This document shows, one piece after another, positions 23,311 to 36,299 of a stretch of 64,000 nucleotides of DNA. Location: positions 1,240,001 through 1,304,000 of the forward strand of contig JAITYX010000007.1 of assembly GCA_021018815.1 (NCBI GenBank), given 5' to 3'. A program made the translations under genes and the position numbers. This DNA comes from Talinum fruticosum. Taxonomy: Eukaryota; Streptophyta; Magnoliopsida; Caryophyllales; Talinaceae. Position 1 is the stretch's first letter. Each line of letters opens with the position of its first letter. The notes below the pieces were generated by a model. It saw nothing but the letters and a program-made list of their open reading frames with translations, searched no databases and had not been told where the DNA came from.

Positions 23311-26300
23311 AGAGGAAGTAAGAAGGGTTAGTTTATTTTCTGTTTTGCAGGGCACTCGTAAAAGATCAAAAGGGCATTGGTACCGGACAGTGGATACTCA
23401 CGCCATATGTCGAGAGACTCGGGACTCTTTTCCGAGTTAGAAGAGTACAAAGGAGGAAAAGTCACATTTGGAGATGACAGCAAAGGCAAGATAATTGGGA
23501 TAGGCAAGATTGGAAAGGGAAGCAATCTGGTCAACCCAAGTATACCTTGTAAAAGGGTTAAAGTACAACCTGCTTAGCATCTCTTAATTGTGTGATAAAG
23601 GTCAAGAGGTAAGATTCACTCGGACCAACTGTTACATTTCTGATGATACCACCAAGGAAATCAAGCTCTCATGTAAGAGATCAGGTAACACTTACATGAT
23701 TCCTCTTTCTGACCCGAGTCGAATTTATCTTGCTTAAAAGCATCACTTCATGATGACTCATGGACATGGCATCGCAGATTAGGCCATGTTAGCATGCATA
23801 CTATTAAGAAACTGGCATCTCATAGTTTAATTAGAGGATTGCCTAATTGTGCTTTTGAGAAAGATAAGATCTATGAAGCTTGCACAAAAGGGAAACAAGT
23901 AAGATCATCTTTTAAATCTCTCGAAGACAGCTTCCACATCTAAGGTGCCTGAAATGCTACATATGGACTTATGTGGTGAAATCCCGTAAAAAGTCTTGGA
24001 GGTAAATCATATGTACTTGTTATTGTTGATGATCACTCACGATTTACCCGGGTGTGTTTTCTTAAGCACAAAAATGAAGCATTTAAAGAGTTCAGCAAGC
24101 TCGTAGGAAAATCCAAGTTGAGTCTCGGACTCAGATTTAAAGAATTTGAACCGACCACGGAAGGGAGTTCGACTACTCGGAATTTGCAGAGTTTTGTGAC
24201 AAGAATGGCATCTCCCACAACTTCTCAGCACCAAGAACTCCTCAACAGAATGGAGTAGTGGAGAGAAAGAACAGAACTCTTGAAGAAATAGCTAGGACAA
24301 TGATGATTGAACACAATCTACCCTACTATTTCTGGGCCGAGGCGATTAACACCGCAAATTACACCTTGAACAGATGCCTCATCGGACCCATTCTGAAGAA
24401 AACACCTTACGAGCTCTATAAAGGGAAGAAACCCAATATCTCATATTTCAAACCCTTTGGATGTAAATGTTTTGTTCACAACAATGGTAAGGATCACCCG
24501 ACCAAGTTTGATGCTCGATCGGATGAAGGTATTTTTCCAGGTTATTCTTCTCATGTTAAAGCTTATCGCATTTTCAATAAAAGAACTAACAAAGTGGATG
24601 AAAGCATCCACGTTGTGCTTGATGAGCTTAAACGGGAAAAACCGAGTCAACATTCTCGGACCTAAAGCTTAGCAGAAGTGATGATCATGATGAAAACAAG
24701 CCTATCAAAAATCTAACCTAACCAACTCGTAATGAAGTTACTCGTAACAAAGTGACTCGGAATGAGACAATTCAAGAATCCGCTCGGAATGATGAAGGGC
24801 AATCTGATGGACAAGTTCACTCATAATAAGATTCGAGAGGATCAAGCAATTCAATCAATAGATTTGGTGAATTTGAGAACAGTACGAGCATTCAAGTATG
24901 CTTCTAGTCATCTACTAGAAAACATATTATCCGATATCAACAAGTGGGGTAAGCACTCATTCCTCTCTTTAGAATTTATGTGCATTCACCGCATTTATTT
25001 CATTAACTCGAATCTAAAAATGCACTAGAGGCTCTAAATGAACCTGAATGGGTAGAGGCCATGCAAGAGGAACTCAATCAATTCGAAAGAAACCAAGTCT
25101 CGGACTCCGAGAAAACGACCTTCTAACCACCCAGCCACAGGAACCAAATGGGTTTCCAAGAACAAACTGGATGAAGGTGGGTTGGTAGTCAGAAACAAGG
25201 CTAGACTTGTGGCTCAAGGTTACAATCAAGAAGAAGGGATTGATTGTGGGGAAACCTTTGCACCTGTAGCCGAATTGAAGCCATTAGAATTCCGTTAGCA
25301 TTTGCATCTAGCATGAATATTAAGTTATATCAAATGGATGTTAAGTGTGCTTTTCTCAATGGCTTTATCGAAGAGGAAGTCTATGTTGAGCAGCTCCTCG
25401 GATTTGAAAACTCAGAATTTCCAAATCATGTTTTCAAACTTCAAAAATCTCTTTATGGTCTTAAACAAGCTCCCAAAGCTTGGTATGAAAGACTCGAGCA
25501 ATTTCTTGGTTCAAAATGATTTTAGAAGAGGTCAGATCGACAAGACTCTCTTTATAAAAACCAAGGGGAAATATTTCCTTATCGCTCGGATATATGTTGA
25601 TGACATAATTCTTGGAGCTACTAATGAAATTCTCGTGTCGAGATTTTTCCGAGTTAATGAGACAGGAATTTCAAATGAGTATGATGGGAGAACTCAATTT
25701 CTTCCTTGGTCTACAAATCAAGCAAGACAAAAATGGAATTTATGTCCATCAATCAAAGTATAACAAGGAGCCGTTGAAAAAGCATAAACTTCAAGATGCG
25801 AAGCATACAACAACACCTATGAGCAGTAGCTTGAAACTAGACTCGGACGAAAAAGGTAAAGCAATAGATCGAAACTCTATCGAGGTATGATTGGATCTTT
25901 GCTATATCTTACTTTCAGTAGACCAGATATAATGTTTAGTGTCTGTCTATGCGCAAGATTCTAAGCTAATCCAAAAGAATCACATCTCACTGCGGTGAAG
26001 AGAATATTCAGATATCTTGCAGGGACTCGTAATTTAAGTCTATGGTACTCCGGAGACTCGTAACTAACTCTCACTGGATACTCGGATGCTGATTATGCTG
26101 GATACAAAGATGATAAAAAGAGCACCTCGAAGCTTGCCAATTTCTGGGTCAATCCTTAATACCTTGTCACTCAAAGAAACAAAACTCAGTAGCTCTATCA
26201 ACTCGCCGAGGCTGAGTATATTGCAACTGGATCATGTTGTGCTCAGATTTTATGGATAAAGCAACACTTGAAAGATCTTGGACTTTCTTTCAAATCGGTT

Positions 26301-26533
26301 CCAATCAAGTGTGATAATCGAGTGCAATCAGCATCACCAAAAATCCAGTTCAAGCACTCAAAGACGAAACACATTGAGGTCGGTATCATTTTTTAAGAGA
26401 CCATTCTGAGAAAGGAGATATTGAACTTGAATTCATTCCTACCAATCTTCAATTACCTGATATCTTTACTAAACCACTTAGTGAGGATCAGTTTTGCTTT
26501 ATTAGGAATGAGCTTGGCATGATAAATGCATAA
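23310..26533 (+). pseudogene. Element B pol (PR-INT-RT-RNaseH), broken
   Basis: The protease region retains DSGYSRHMSRDSGLF (about 23383), with the usual Cys of the DSGCS motif changed to Tyr. Integrase has WHRRLGH-type residues (about 23768), MDLCGEIP (about 23964), and a preserved C-terminal half with RTLEEIARTMMIEHNLPYYF (24270) and KKTPYELYKGKKP. Reverse transcriptase has [20 protein letters not shown] (about 25325) and YVDDIILGATNE (about 25592). RNase H ends GMINA-stop at 26531-26533. The domain order is Ty1/Copia. It is similar throughout to element A but with independent breaks, for example near 24665, 25519 and 25890. Confidence 0.9.
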
Positions 26534-27191
26534 TTCTTTTGCTTTCTGTGTGAGATTTTTAGTGCATGATTATGTGTTATGTGATTTTATTTCTTAAATA
26601 CCCATTAGTTCAGTTAATTTAGTGATACTCGAGCCGATAGTTATTATTTATTTCCAGCTTCGAGTCACTAAGAAACCTAGTCGAGTCGACTCGGACTTTG
26701 AAAAAAATGGACATCAAACTTCGAAATAATCTCTAGACAACTGGAGAATTTAGGAATTTGTTTTCAAAATCTTTCTTTTCTCTCTCTCTCTCTCGCGCGC
26801 CGTGATCAGCCAACTAGCCATTGGGAGACAAACCGCTGGAATTCTAACCATTATAGAAGAGAATAGTCACACCGGTCTAAGGCGACCGCTGAAAGAGATG
26901 AGTCGAACGGATACTGAAGAAACGTTTATTTTTCTTATAAATAGCGCCTATTCTCCTTCATTTCATTACTTTACTCTTCGCTTACTCTCTCTCGAAATCA
27001 AATCCTCGTGACCACGATCTCGGTGACTAAAAGCGACACACCGCTCTCAAGCTTCATGAAGAACATCTCAAGTAAGCTCGTCGCTCTCAAACTCATTCTT
27101 CTTCTACTCTTTTCTTTTATCTTTCACTCTCTTCGAGTTCTTTTCTCCTACTCTCTCTCAAGCCTATCTACTCTCTCTTTTCTCCATTAAT

Positions 27192-28830
27192 ATGCCGAAA
27201 AGAGGTTTTCACTCCGATTTTCTTGGTTCCGCCACCAAGAAACCCCACACCAAAAGCCAAGAAGGCCCCTTAAATTCTAAACCTCTTGTCACCCAAAGAT
27301 CTTGCGTTGGATGATTAATTCTTCCCAACCACAAAATTTTCATGGTTGCCTCACACACAGTGGACCGGGGTCTACAATTTTCTTTGCTTCGACGAGTTCA
27401 TATATCCCGAACTTGTTTCGAGTTCTACACTCATCTTTCCAGCTCTGAAGGTATTCTCACCTCCGGAGTTCAAAACATAACTATTTGAATCAATACTTCC
27501 CTCCTCCATCATCCTGTTCAAAGTATCCTCTCTCTTCTTAAACAAGCAATCCAATACCTTTTAATGAAGTCGCTGACGACTTCTTTAAAAAGTATGCAAA
27601 AGAGTTCCCCGGGTCACGCAAAAATTTTCTCGTGACTCGCCTAAAGTCAAAAGCTCGTCTTTTATGCTTCTTGCCGATGAGAACTTTCTTCTCACAAGCA
27701 CTCTAGCAAGGAGAACCCCAACTCCAAGCACCTCAAAGCACTCTTTGATATTCTAGAGGGCTACAAAGTAGACCTCTTTCCTGCTATTATTGAGCAAATG
27801 GCAGCTATGCCAGCTCAAACTTAGAACAAGAAGAACACCCCTCTTCCTTTCGATGCTCTTCTCACTCTCATCTTCAAACAATTCAAAGTTCCTCTTCCCT
27901 CGGATCCGACCGCAGCTTCGAGGCTGCCATTGTAGTTGGCAAAAGAACTTCGGGGTACGGATACTAGGAAACCGAACCCGGTGTCCGGGTTCATAGCTCG
28001 AGTCGAGGCCACCTTCTCCGCCTCAAACTCGTAAAGACACCCCTCTTTCTCTTCCTCGCTCCACCTGGTGGTGCCTCCACCTCGAGTGCTTCTAAAACTC
28101 TCTCTTCCATTTTGTCCACTACTTTCATGGACAAAATCTCCTTTGTGGCCTTGGAACTCAAGGACGTCCTCCGGTCATTCAAGACTGTCTTCCAGTCTAT
28201 GACCTTCAACCGAAAACCGCCCAATCTCAACTCCGAGAGCAACAGGATGTGCTCCTCGAGATGGAGGCTCGGTGAAGGAGCAGAGGGAGCTGATTGAGCT
28301 TCTTCGAGAGAGACGATCCAAGGCAGCTCAGGATCAAGGAGACTCGGACACTTCGAGGAATCCTCGAGCCTCGCCAAGTCCTCCTCCGACAGAGGAGAGG
28401 GTGAAGAAGAAGATTGAGAAGAAGCGTAAGACCTCGCGGCCGATGCAGCTCTTTTCGAGCATGGTGAGCCAAAAGGCCAAGGAGATCAAGAAGGACAAGG
28501 AGAAACAACCGAGAATCCGGGTGCTCCTAAAGCGCAGCCGAAGTGATCGGCTCGGACAGCAATCCGAGTGGGTCGAAGAACCCGCGGACCAAGGACGAGC
28601 CAGCAGCAGGTCAACCTAAGTACACCCCTCCAGTCGTTCGGTTCCAAGAGGACGAGCCTCCGGACGACCTAGTTCCGGGTCGGCCACTCGGAACCGAGCC
28701 AATGCCGAGATCCCTGTACTTCCTCCACCACGCTCAAGCACATCTTCAAGATCCTATCAGCGCTGGCGCACCACTCGTCCTTCCTCCTCAACTCCGTCTA
28801 ATCCATCCTCTCCTTAGATTCTTAGTCTTT
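27192..28830 (+). pseudogene. Element B 3' ORF (Sirevirus 'env-like' region), broken
   Basis: It starts MPKRG at 27192 and parallels the element A ORF: a Lys/Ser-rich N-terminus, then a block around cttcgacgagttcatatatcccgaact that corresponds to FDEFIYPEL (about 27390). A charged C-terminal region follows with VKEQRELIELLRERRSKA (about 28272-28325) and a basic KKKIEKKRKTSRP stretch. The Glu/Arg heptad-like portion could form a coiled coil. Function is unknown; the name reflects only position and family habit. It is broken by several frame changes. Confidence 0.6.
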
Positions 28831-29210
28831 TGTTTACAATGTTTTATTTATTTATTTTTTGTCCAGACATCAAATATGTACTTCTTGTTAAATTCTTCCC
28901 ATTTTTGTTTTTTTTTTTTTCTTTGAAAGGCAAGGGGGAAAATAGATAGAAAATGTTTGTTGTCTATTTTAGGGGAGTCTCTCTCACCCTGTGTAAATAT
29001 TTCTTTCCGTTAAATTAATGAAGTACCGTATTTCATTAATAATCTCAAGTTTCTTGCTCCGATATGTTATTTACAGCAATGCATCTATCTCGCTTTTGAT
29101 TTGTTTCTTACTCGATATGTTAACTCTTACTATGAAATCTTAAGTTATTTTCTGAGAAAATTTGCAATATCACTAACAAAATTTCTGTCTAAGTATGGAA
29201 TGCCTTTCAT

Positions 29211-29225
29211 CAAAAATGAGGAGAT
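29211..29225 (+). other. Polypurine tract, element B
   Basis: caaaaatgaggagat lies directly ahead of the 3' LTR, matching the tract of element A with one interruption. Confidence 0.7.
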
Positions 29226-30821
29226 TGAAGACTCGGACTTTATACTTACACCTTTCCGAGTTCCATCAAGGAATCGGTATAAGATCTCTTCTCTCATAGG
29301 GTTTTGATTTTAAGTCATTCTATGTACCTTAGAAAGTTTTCTCGGGTGATATAGCATTTACTCGAGTGTTATAGAAAATATTTCATATGTATATGTGTGA
29401 CTCGACTCGACTCGAAAGCATATTTGTACTCAACTCGGTTCTAAGTTACTCAACACTCGAATTATTACATGTTCAAACACTCGTATTCACACACATAAAC
29501 TTAGGTCCGACTTCATGTTCCAGGAATTACAATGTTAGTTCTCTATTCCAAGTCGACTTATGTTGTTTGAACCTTGTTCAGTCTAGATCAAGTTTGTTTA
29601 CTCTAATTTTCTACTTGACTTTATTCTCTTTTAGATCGACTCGGATGGAATTTTGAGTATCATGGATATTAAACTCAGAAAATTCCATTCCTTTTCCGAC
29701 TCAAATAATTAGTCATTTAATTATCTTAATTATGTTATTATCTCGTGTCTAATCTTGGACCAAAGTATTTTATACTTTGAGAACCAAACTGATTTACTTT
29801 TGTAGGTTATTCAAACGAGGCTATCCTAATTTTTAAAATGCAAAAGTAACCGGCTTCAAAACGTCAAATCACCAGACAGACAAGGCTTTTTCCACCTCTC
29901 GACCTAACCCCGCACACTATGTCGGATTGTCCGTTTCCAAAATTGGAAATCTGCAACACCAATCTCAAAGGTGATTTCCACCTTATTTTTAAAGACACTA
30001 CCAAGTGGTTTTGGGACTTCCAAAGGAGTCAAGAACCGTTGCTCAACGTTCATATCTCAACGGATATTTTCCGAGTGACTCAGAAAATCCTTTACAACGG
30101 TCACAAAGGGCCTCCAGTCAGAAGATGGACACAATAGCTAAGCCGCTTGGTCATCTATATATAGAAGCCAACTTTCAAGGCTTGAAGATTGCTGAATCTA
30201 TTGTTAATACACATACTTGAACAAAAAGTCATTGTATTCATTCTCAATCTTCTACTTACAACTCCAATTGTGTATTTAATAACTTTCCGAGTTGTAAGGT
30301 CTTGTACTCGATTACAAACACTTTCTTTCTTACTCTCTAAGTAAGGTCCCTTGACTGAGCCGTAAGGGTTAACTCAGCTCGCTTGTCCCTAACTGTAAGG
30401 GTGATCTCAGTTAGGAAGTACTAGATCGGATAAGGTAATTTCGAGTCTCGGAAAAACTTGTAAGGAGTTGTCTAAGGGAGCAACTCGAGTCAAGTCGGTC
30501 TACTCGTATTTTGTGGACTCAAAATAGTGGATTCGACTTCGTGCTTGGATTAGCACGGTCCGTGGTTTTCTGCCCCGGGAGGGTTTCCACGTATTTTCTA
30601 AGTTATCACGTTTCTCATTACATTCTAGACTCGAGCAGCTTTCGAATTCCGTTTAGTCTGTTTCTTCACCACTTACCGAAATCCGAGTTTATGCTTTTCC
30701 GAGTTTAACCTTGCTTCATGCTCACCTCATATTCATATCTGTTTTAATTTTAAAGAAAGTTTCCTCATCACCCTATCCACCCCCTCTCGGGTGATTTATA
30801 CTCTCCAAGAGCAAACCTTCA
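29226..30821 (+). repeat. 3' LTR of element B
   Basis: It starts tgaagactcggactttatac and ends gcaaaccttca. It is nearly collinear with the 5' LTR. Many differences are at CG words or are single-base indels beside them (for example atcagg against atcgg). Confidence 0.9.
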
Positions 30822-30879
30822 CAACCTAATCTCAGCGCCTCCTCCAATGATTTATAATAATAGTATTAGAAATTTCAAC

Positions 30880-33480
30880 CCTTGACATACATGTCCAATT
30901 TCCAACCGAATCATCTATGCTGCCCATCCCCTCATCATGTTCATCTTCCATGTTCCATCAATTTCCACCATCCGAGTTCTTACCTCATTCCTTTGCACTC
31001 CTTTCATAAAGCTCATACTCTTCATCTCCAAGTGTGTTCCATCATTAGCCTCGTTCCTATGCTTCCTTGCTTCCGCTCACTTCCTCTTTAACACCATAAC
31101 CTCTACCAAGACTTCTTGTGGATTAGCATTCATTCTCCTAAAGATACCATCATTTCGATGTTTCCAAATTTACCACAACGTTCCCACTAAGCATTCTACC
31201 CCACTACCTCCATCTTGTCCCTTCCTCTTCCTCAAATAACCAAACCAATCCCAAAATCATTTACGAAGAGATATCATAGGCAAAAGGTTAATCCTCAAAC
31301 CCAGCTCTCCCCCGCCTGGATTCTCTTCACTAACTCACAATCTCGGAATAGATGTTCCGATGTCTCATTCTCCCTATGACAGAAAACACATTTTGCTTCG
31401 TCCACCAAACCTCTAACTACCAAATTAGGTCCCAATGGCAATGCATTGTTAAGTAATTTCCATAGAAAAACCTTAACTTTCAACTCCACCTGTAGTGCCT
31501 ATAATCATTTCCATCCATAATTTTCCACCCAATATCCTTCCACTGTCGCCTTTTGTTTAAACAAGAAAGCATAACCAGTCTTCACTGTGAACTCCCCATC
31601 CACGGAATGACCCCAAATAACTCGATCCTCCATCATTTCCTTTCTTACCTGTACCGCAAGGATCCTTTTGGCAGAATCCCACTGAAAGAGTCTCCTAATC
31701 TTCCCTACATCCCATTCTACACTAGATTCCTTCATCAAAAATCCACTTTTTTCCCCGACATTCCAACCTTTCCGCACCCCTTTAAACATAACACTCACCC
31801 CTTCACCCACCTATGATCGAAACAAGGATATCTATACCTCTCCCCACCTTCCAGCTCAATCGCTCTCTAAACTTGTTCACCGCCCTGCACAATCCCTTCC
31901 ATCCCCAAGAGCCCTTCACCCTTCGTTGTCCGAAGCATTCAACCCTTGAACTGGCGATTCCATACCATACTTCATCTTATATACTCTAGCCAACAACAAG
32001 TCCCTATTCGAGTGCAAGCACCAAGCTTGTCTCATAAGTAGAGCAGAGTTCATAATTCCCACATCTCTAAGTCCCAACCCTCTCATACCGTTTGGCAATG
32101 CCGAAACCTCTTTCTTCCTCCAGGTGTATCTTATTCACCCCGGTCAATCCACCCCAAAAGAAGTTGGCTAACAAGCCATTAAGTAGCTTCGTAATTGTTA
32201 GCGGAACCTGGAATACTTGCTAAAATGTAATTATTTAGAGTTGCTAGTATCGTATCAATTAGAAGCAACCTCCTGCCGACAACAATAAACCCATCTTCCA
32301 ACTCCGTGTTTTCTTCGGACAACATCCAGCAGAAATCTAAAATACTTGGACCTCGGCTCTTGGAATCAAAGGTGTCGACCCAGGTAGCGATCAAAGCGAT
32401 CCGTGACTTGATAATTAAATATGAGTCCGAAACCTTGCACCTCTTCCTGCGAAAGATTTCTTGAAGTCATAATAGCCTATTTTTCCATATTGATCATTTG
32501 TCCCAACGCCTTGCAAAATTTTTGGATGGAATTCTTTAGATTAAATAATGCATCAATTGAGGCTTCTAAGAAGAATAGAGCATTATCCACAAATAATAGA
32601 TGTGAAATTGAGGGAGCTGATCGAGCCGCTGAAATTCCCTTTATATCTCCTTATTGTTGTCCATTAGCAAGCCCAACCGAGAGAACCTCCATACAAAGCA
32701 GGAAGAGATATGGGGATAATGGATCCCCTTGTCTCAACCCCGCTTCGGTGTAAACCTTTTAGATGGCATACCATTTAACAATACTACGTACTTCACCGTA
32801 GTAACGCACTGCATAATGAGGGAGAAAATTCTTGCTAGTAGCCCAATCTTGTGAAACACTTGGGCCAAAAATTCCCATCTCACTCTATCATAGGCCTTGC
32901 TCATATCAACCTTTAAGGTAACTACCTTCTCATCTCCTCTAGCCTCCTTTATATAGTAAAGAATTTTATGAGCCAAGAGACAACTGTTTGTAATATTCCT
33001 CCTCGAAACAAAATCATTCCGACGAGGGCCTAATAGATCCTTGAGAACACCCCTCGGTTAATTCGGATAGGATCTTGTAAACGACATTACATAAACGGAT
33101 AGGCAAAAATCCTTCATATCCATTGGATTGTCCTTCTTTGAAATCAACACAATATAGGTTGAATTCACCTATTTAAGCAGATTCCCTGAATTGAGAGACT
33201 ACAAAATAGTCTGTTGTAACTTGTTCACCCAAGATATGCCACAATCTTTGGAAGAATACCGCCGGTATGCCATCTAGACCCAGTGATTTCCAAGTTCCTA
33301 GCTAAAAGACTGCTTTCCTAACCTCTTCTCCTGGAAAATCTTTGTTCAACATATTCCAATGATCCAATGAAATAGATTTGTTAAAACCCCGCAAGCACGA
33401 TTGCATTGAGTCTAAATCCTCCTTATTTGTGGAACACCCGAAGAACCGTCGAAAATAATCCACCGCAATTTTCATAGAGA
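30880..33480 (-). pseudogene. L1-type LINE ORF2 fragment (minus strand)
   Basis: Read on the minus strand from 33480 downward, there is an RT fingers region with a GIPAVFFQRLW block (about 33260). Then come ARGDEKVVTLKVDMSKAYDR and VRWEFLAQVF (about 32940-32860), [17 protein letters not shown] in another frame (about 32735-32690), and an active-site box reading SHLLFVDNALFFLEAS (about 32620-32570) where Y/FADD is expected. A GLGLRD segment (about 32075) and the zf-RVT zinc-binding block KVKVFLWKLLNNALPLG with CVFCHRENETSEHLFRDC (about 31480-31330) follow, ending in a WxIWKHRND tail near 31180. L1-type LINEs copy their RNA at nicked chromosomal DNA. The altered catalytic box and multiple frameshifts make this copy inactive. 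Confidence 0.88.
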
Positions 33481-33519
33481 GGGAGTTACAACAACATAAT
33501 TTTTAACACCACATTAATT

Positions 33520-33665
33520 AAAAAGAGAGATAGACGTATAGAGGGAGGGAGGAAGGGGAGAGAGAGAGAGAGAATTGCAATAGGATAATTTTTAGCACCA
33601 CATTAGCATCACATTAAATTAAAGAGAGAGAGACAGAGAGAGATAGAGATGTATAGAGAGAGACA
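33520..33665. repeat. GA-rich tract with an internal duplication
   Basis: Two similar copies of aatttttarcaccacatta...aaagagagagaya...tagagagag lie at about 33499-33570 and 33588-33662, each ending in GA runs. Confidence 0.7.
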
Positions 33666-34343
33666 AGTGGGCTTACGTCGACGAATTACACGTTGCCATG
33701 TGGACTTGGGCTTCTCCTGGGAGAGGAGCCGAGCGACGAGTTTCCAAGTGCGCTTGAGGTCGCTCGCCACATCACGTGCCCAAGGCTCATGCACTCGTGT
33801 TGTAGATACTCTTATATGTCGAACCTAGGGCACCAATTATTGGGTCCGATAAAAATCATCCACTGTTAACATTATATTGCTCTAGTTTTGGTAATTAACC
33901 ACTTATTAAGTGACTAAGGACTTTGTAAATAAGAGTTACGAGATAAATTGTATCGAATTTATTTTAGAAATTAATTTAGGTTTCAGATCTAACAATCTAA
34001 TCCATGTATTTGAAATTAATATGTAAGAATGAATTATGAGCTACGTGATGCTTCTTCATTGGGTTAAGAGAAAAATCAAACAATAATAAAGTACAGTTTT
34101 TGCTAGTTAATTTGATTGAAGAATACTATATCTTATCATATGTTTTAAAATTTAGAATGCTTTTCAAACTCATTCAACTTTTAAATTATATAAAAGAAAA
34201 GTTGGTTTGTTCTCAATAATGCCTTTAATTTTTGATCAAATTTTTTGACATTATTAGAAAAAAGATTTGATTTTACGGATAATTTTGAGAATAGAATTAG
34301 AAAGCACTACACTAAAAAATAAAAAAATAAAAAAATCCGAAAC
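33666..34343. other. Spacer, no gene seen
   Basis: AT-rich from about 33840. Small frames show no recognisable domain. The A-rich run near 34310-34335 abuts the start of the next LINE remnant. Confidence 0.5.
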
Positions 34344-34379
34344 ATGACTTTAAGCAGCTCCATCACCATTCTTCTAGGA

Positions 34380-35617
34380 ACATGAACAAAAAGATTGATG
34401 ATGTTATTGCCCTTTTAACTGTGTCAGAATCAACTTCAAACTAATCCACCGAATGAGTACCTTTTGAGTAATGAGAAGACTCTCTCAGTCAAGGTTCTGA
34501 ATTTAAGGAGGATTGCAGAGGCTATTCTACAACAAAGGTCCAAGATTCATCATGTTAAGATAGGGGATTTAAATAATTCATATTTCTATGCATGTTTAAA
34601 AAGTAAACATGCTAGGAGTATAATCTCTAGCCTGGTGACTGATTCCGGGGAAGTCATTACTCCCAATTTAGATTAATCAAATGATCTTAGATTTATATGA
34701 GAATCTCTTAGATACTTCTCAAACTACTAATATTGTCCCTTCAGAGGTTTTTCAATATGGATCCATCCTTACTGGCACACACATAATGCAAGTTTGACTA
34801 CTTGCCCTACTTCCCAGGAAATAAAGCAAGCATTATAGAGTATTCCAGACATAAAGGTACCTAGACCTGATGGTTTCAACTTTACTTTCTTCAAGAAATC
34901 TTGGACCATTATTAGGAAGGGGGAGGTATGTGAGGCAATGACTGATTTTTTTCCAAAATGAAAAAATACTAAAAGCCATCAACTTAACCTTAATCACTTT
35001 AGTCCCAAAAGTTGAAAACCCATCTAACCCACAAGATTTTAGCCCAATTTCTTGTTACAATGTTATATACAAGATCATTTCTATGATCCTAGTTAAGGGG
35101 TTCGGTTGGTGTTACCAGTTCCGGTAAGGACTTAACAAAATGCTTTTATCACAGAAAGACACATTCAGGATCATATTTTACTTGCTCAGGAATCGATCCA
35201 CAAGTATGGAAGGAAGAATATCTCTCCTAGGGACATAATCAAGGTTGACACTAGGAAAGCATATGACTCGAGTGGAATAGGAGTTTATACTACAAGTGTT
35301 GAAAGGATTGGGATTCTCCGAACAATTCATTATTATGATTATGGCCTGCATCACTTCTTCCTCATTCTCTGTGAATATTAATGGTTGCCATGAAGGTAGA
35401 TAAGAGGAAAAAGAGGGTTGAGACATAGAGACCCCCTATCTCCCTATATTTTTGTTCTTTGTATGGAAATTCTTAGTAGGCTATGCAGAAAAGTTGTCAA
35501 GGACAAGCAGTATATCATGCACCCTAAGTGTAGGAAGCTATTACTCACACACCTTATTTTTGCTAATGATTTAATGCTCTTGACAAGAGGTGATACTACA
35601 GCTATCTAGCTAACTTA
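34380..35617 (+). pseudogene. LINE reverse transcriptase, upstream piece
   Basis: It contains a pre-RT block KIHHVKIGDLNNSYFYACLK with RSIISSLVTDSGEVITP (about 34545-34670). Then follow VPRPDGFNFTFFKKSWTII (about 34858-34915), a degenerate KVDTRKAYDS (about 35243-35275), and RDPLSPYIFVLCMEILSRL (about 35428) followed by HLIFANDLMLLTRGD (about 35550), where the FADD box reads FAND. These follow the order of L1 ORF2. Frame changes and stops are frequent. Coding sequence stops at the CACTA target site GGA and resumes beyond that element. Confidence 0.88.
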
Positions 35618-35635
35618 GGACACTACTAGAAAATA

Positions 35636-36035
35636 GCAGATTAGCGACGGAAATAGCGACGGAATGTTAGTTATTAGCGACGGAATTTCGCAATTAGCTA
35701 CGGAATTAGCGACGGAACTGTTCCGTCGCTGAAAGCGAGTCGCTAAATATCAGCGACGGAAGTTTTCAAGTCCGTCGCCAATTAGCGACGGATTCTCGTT
35801 CCGTAGCCGATAGAAATCAACGATGGAAAAGTATTCCGTCGCTGGTTTAGCGACGGAAATTTGGGCTTCAGTCGCCCATTTCCGTCGCTATATCGGCGAC
35901 GGAAGTCACCCCACTTCCGTCGCTGATAGCTAATTGGCGACGGAATTGGGCTAATTAGTGACGGAATTTCCCCAAATTTCGTCGCTAAGTTCCGTCGCTA
36001 AGTGGAACTGTCCGTCGCCGATCCGTCGTTGCTCG
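35636..36035. repeat. CACTA 1 left subterminal repeats
   Basis: At least 15 direct and inverted copies of tagcgacggaa / ttccgtcgcta, some degenerate. In En/Spm such subterminal repeats are binding sites for the TNPA-type protein. Inverted pairs here could also fold into hairpins. Confidence 0.92.
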
Positions 36036-36299
36036 GTGAAAAATTTTAAATATTATTAGCTAATTATTCGTTATCCTAGTACGTAACATTGTGAATGGAT
36101 ATACAAATCCACCATTCACATATGTGACACTTACATTTGGCATTTACATATGCCGGCCACAAATAATTCATCAAAGTTGGATATACAAATCCAACTTACA
36201 TATTCAACATCATCAACAAGCATAACATAGTTAAAACAAATTTGTAAATAGTTCGCAAAGTGATGATCACCAATATATACAAAAGTTCACATTTGAATT

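Larger units (their letters stand above)
19889..30821 (+). mobile_element. Sirevirus-like Ty1/Copia retrotransposon B
   Basis: A complete 10933 bp LTR retrotransposon with target duplication CAACC (19884-19888 and 30822-30826). It shares structure, start codons and most coding blocks with element A but has a different LTR subtype, so it is a sister subfamily. LTR lengths are 1598 and 1596 bp. It sits about 1 kb downstream of element A in the same orientation. Coding frames are interrupted in gag, pol and the 3' ORF. LTR ends read CG...TA (5') and TG...CA (3'), consistent with transitions at the 5' copy. Confidence 0.93.

Noticed and set aside
35636..36035. Regularly repeated short motif, briefly considered as a CRISPR-like array
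   Set aside because: The motif occurs in both orientations at irregular spacing and sits at a CACTA terminus in a plant genome; these are transposon subterminal repeats.
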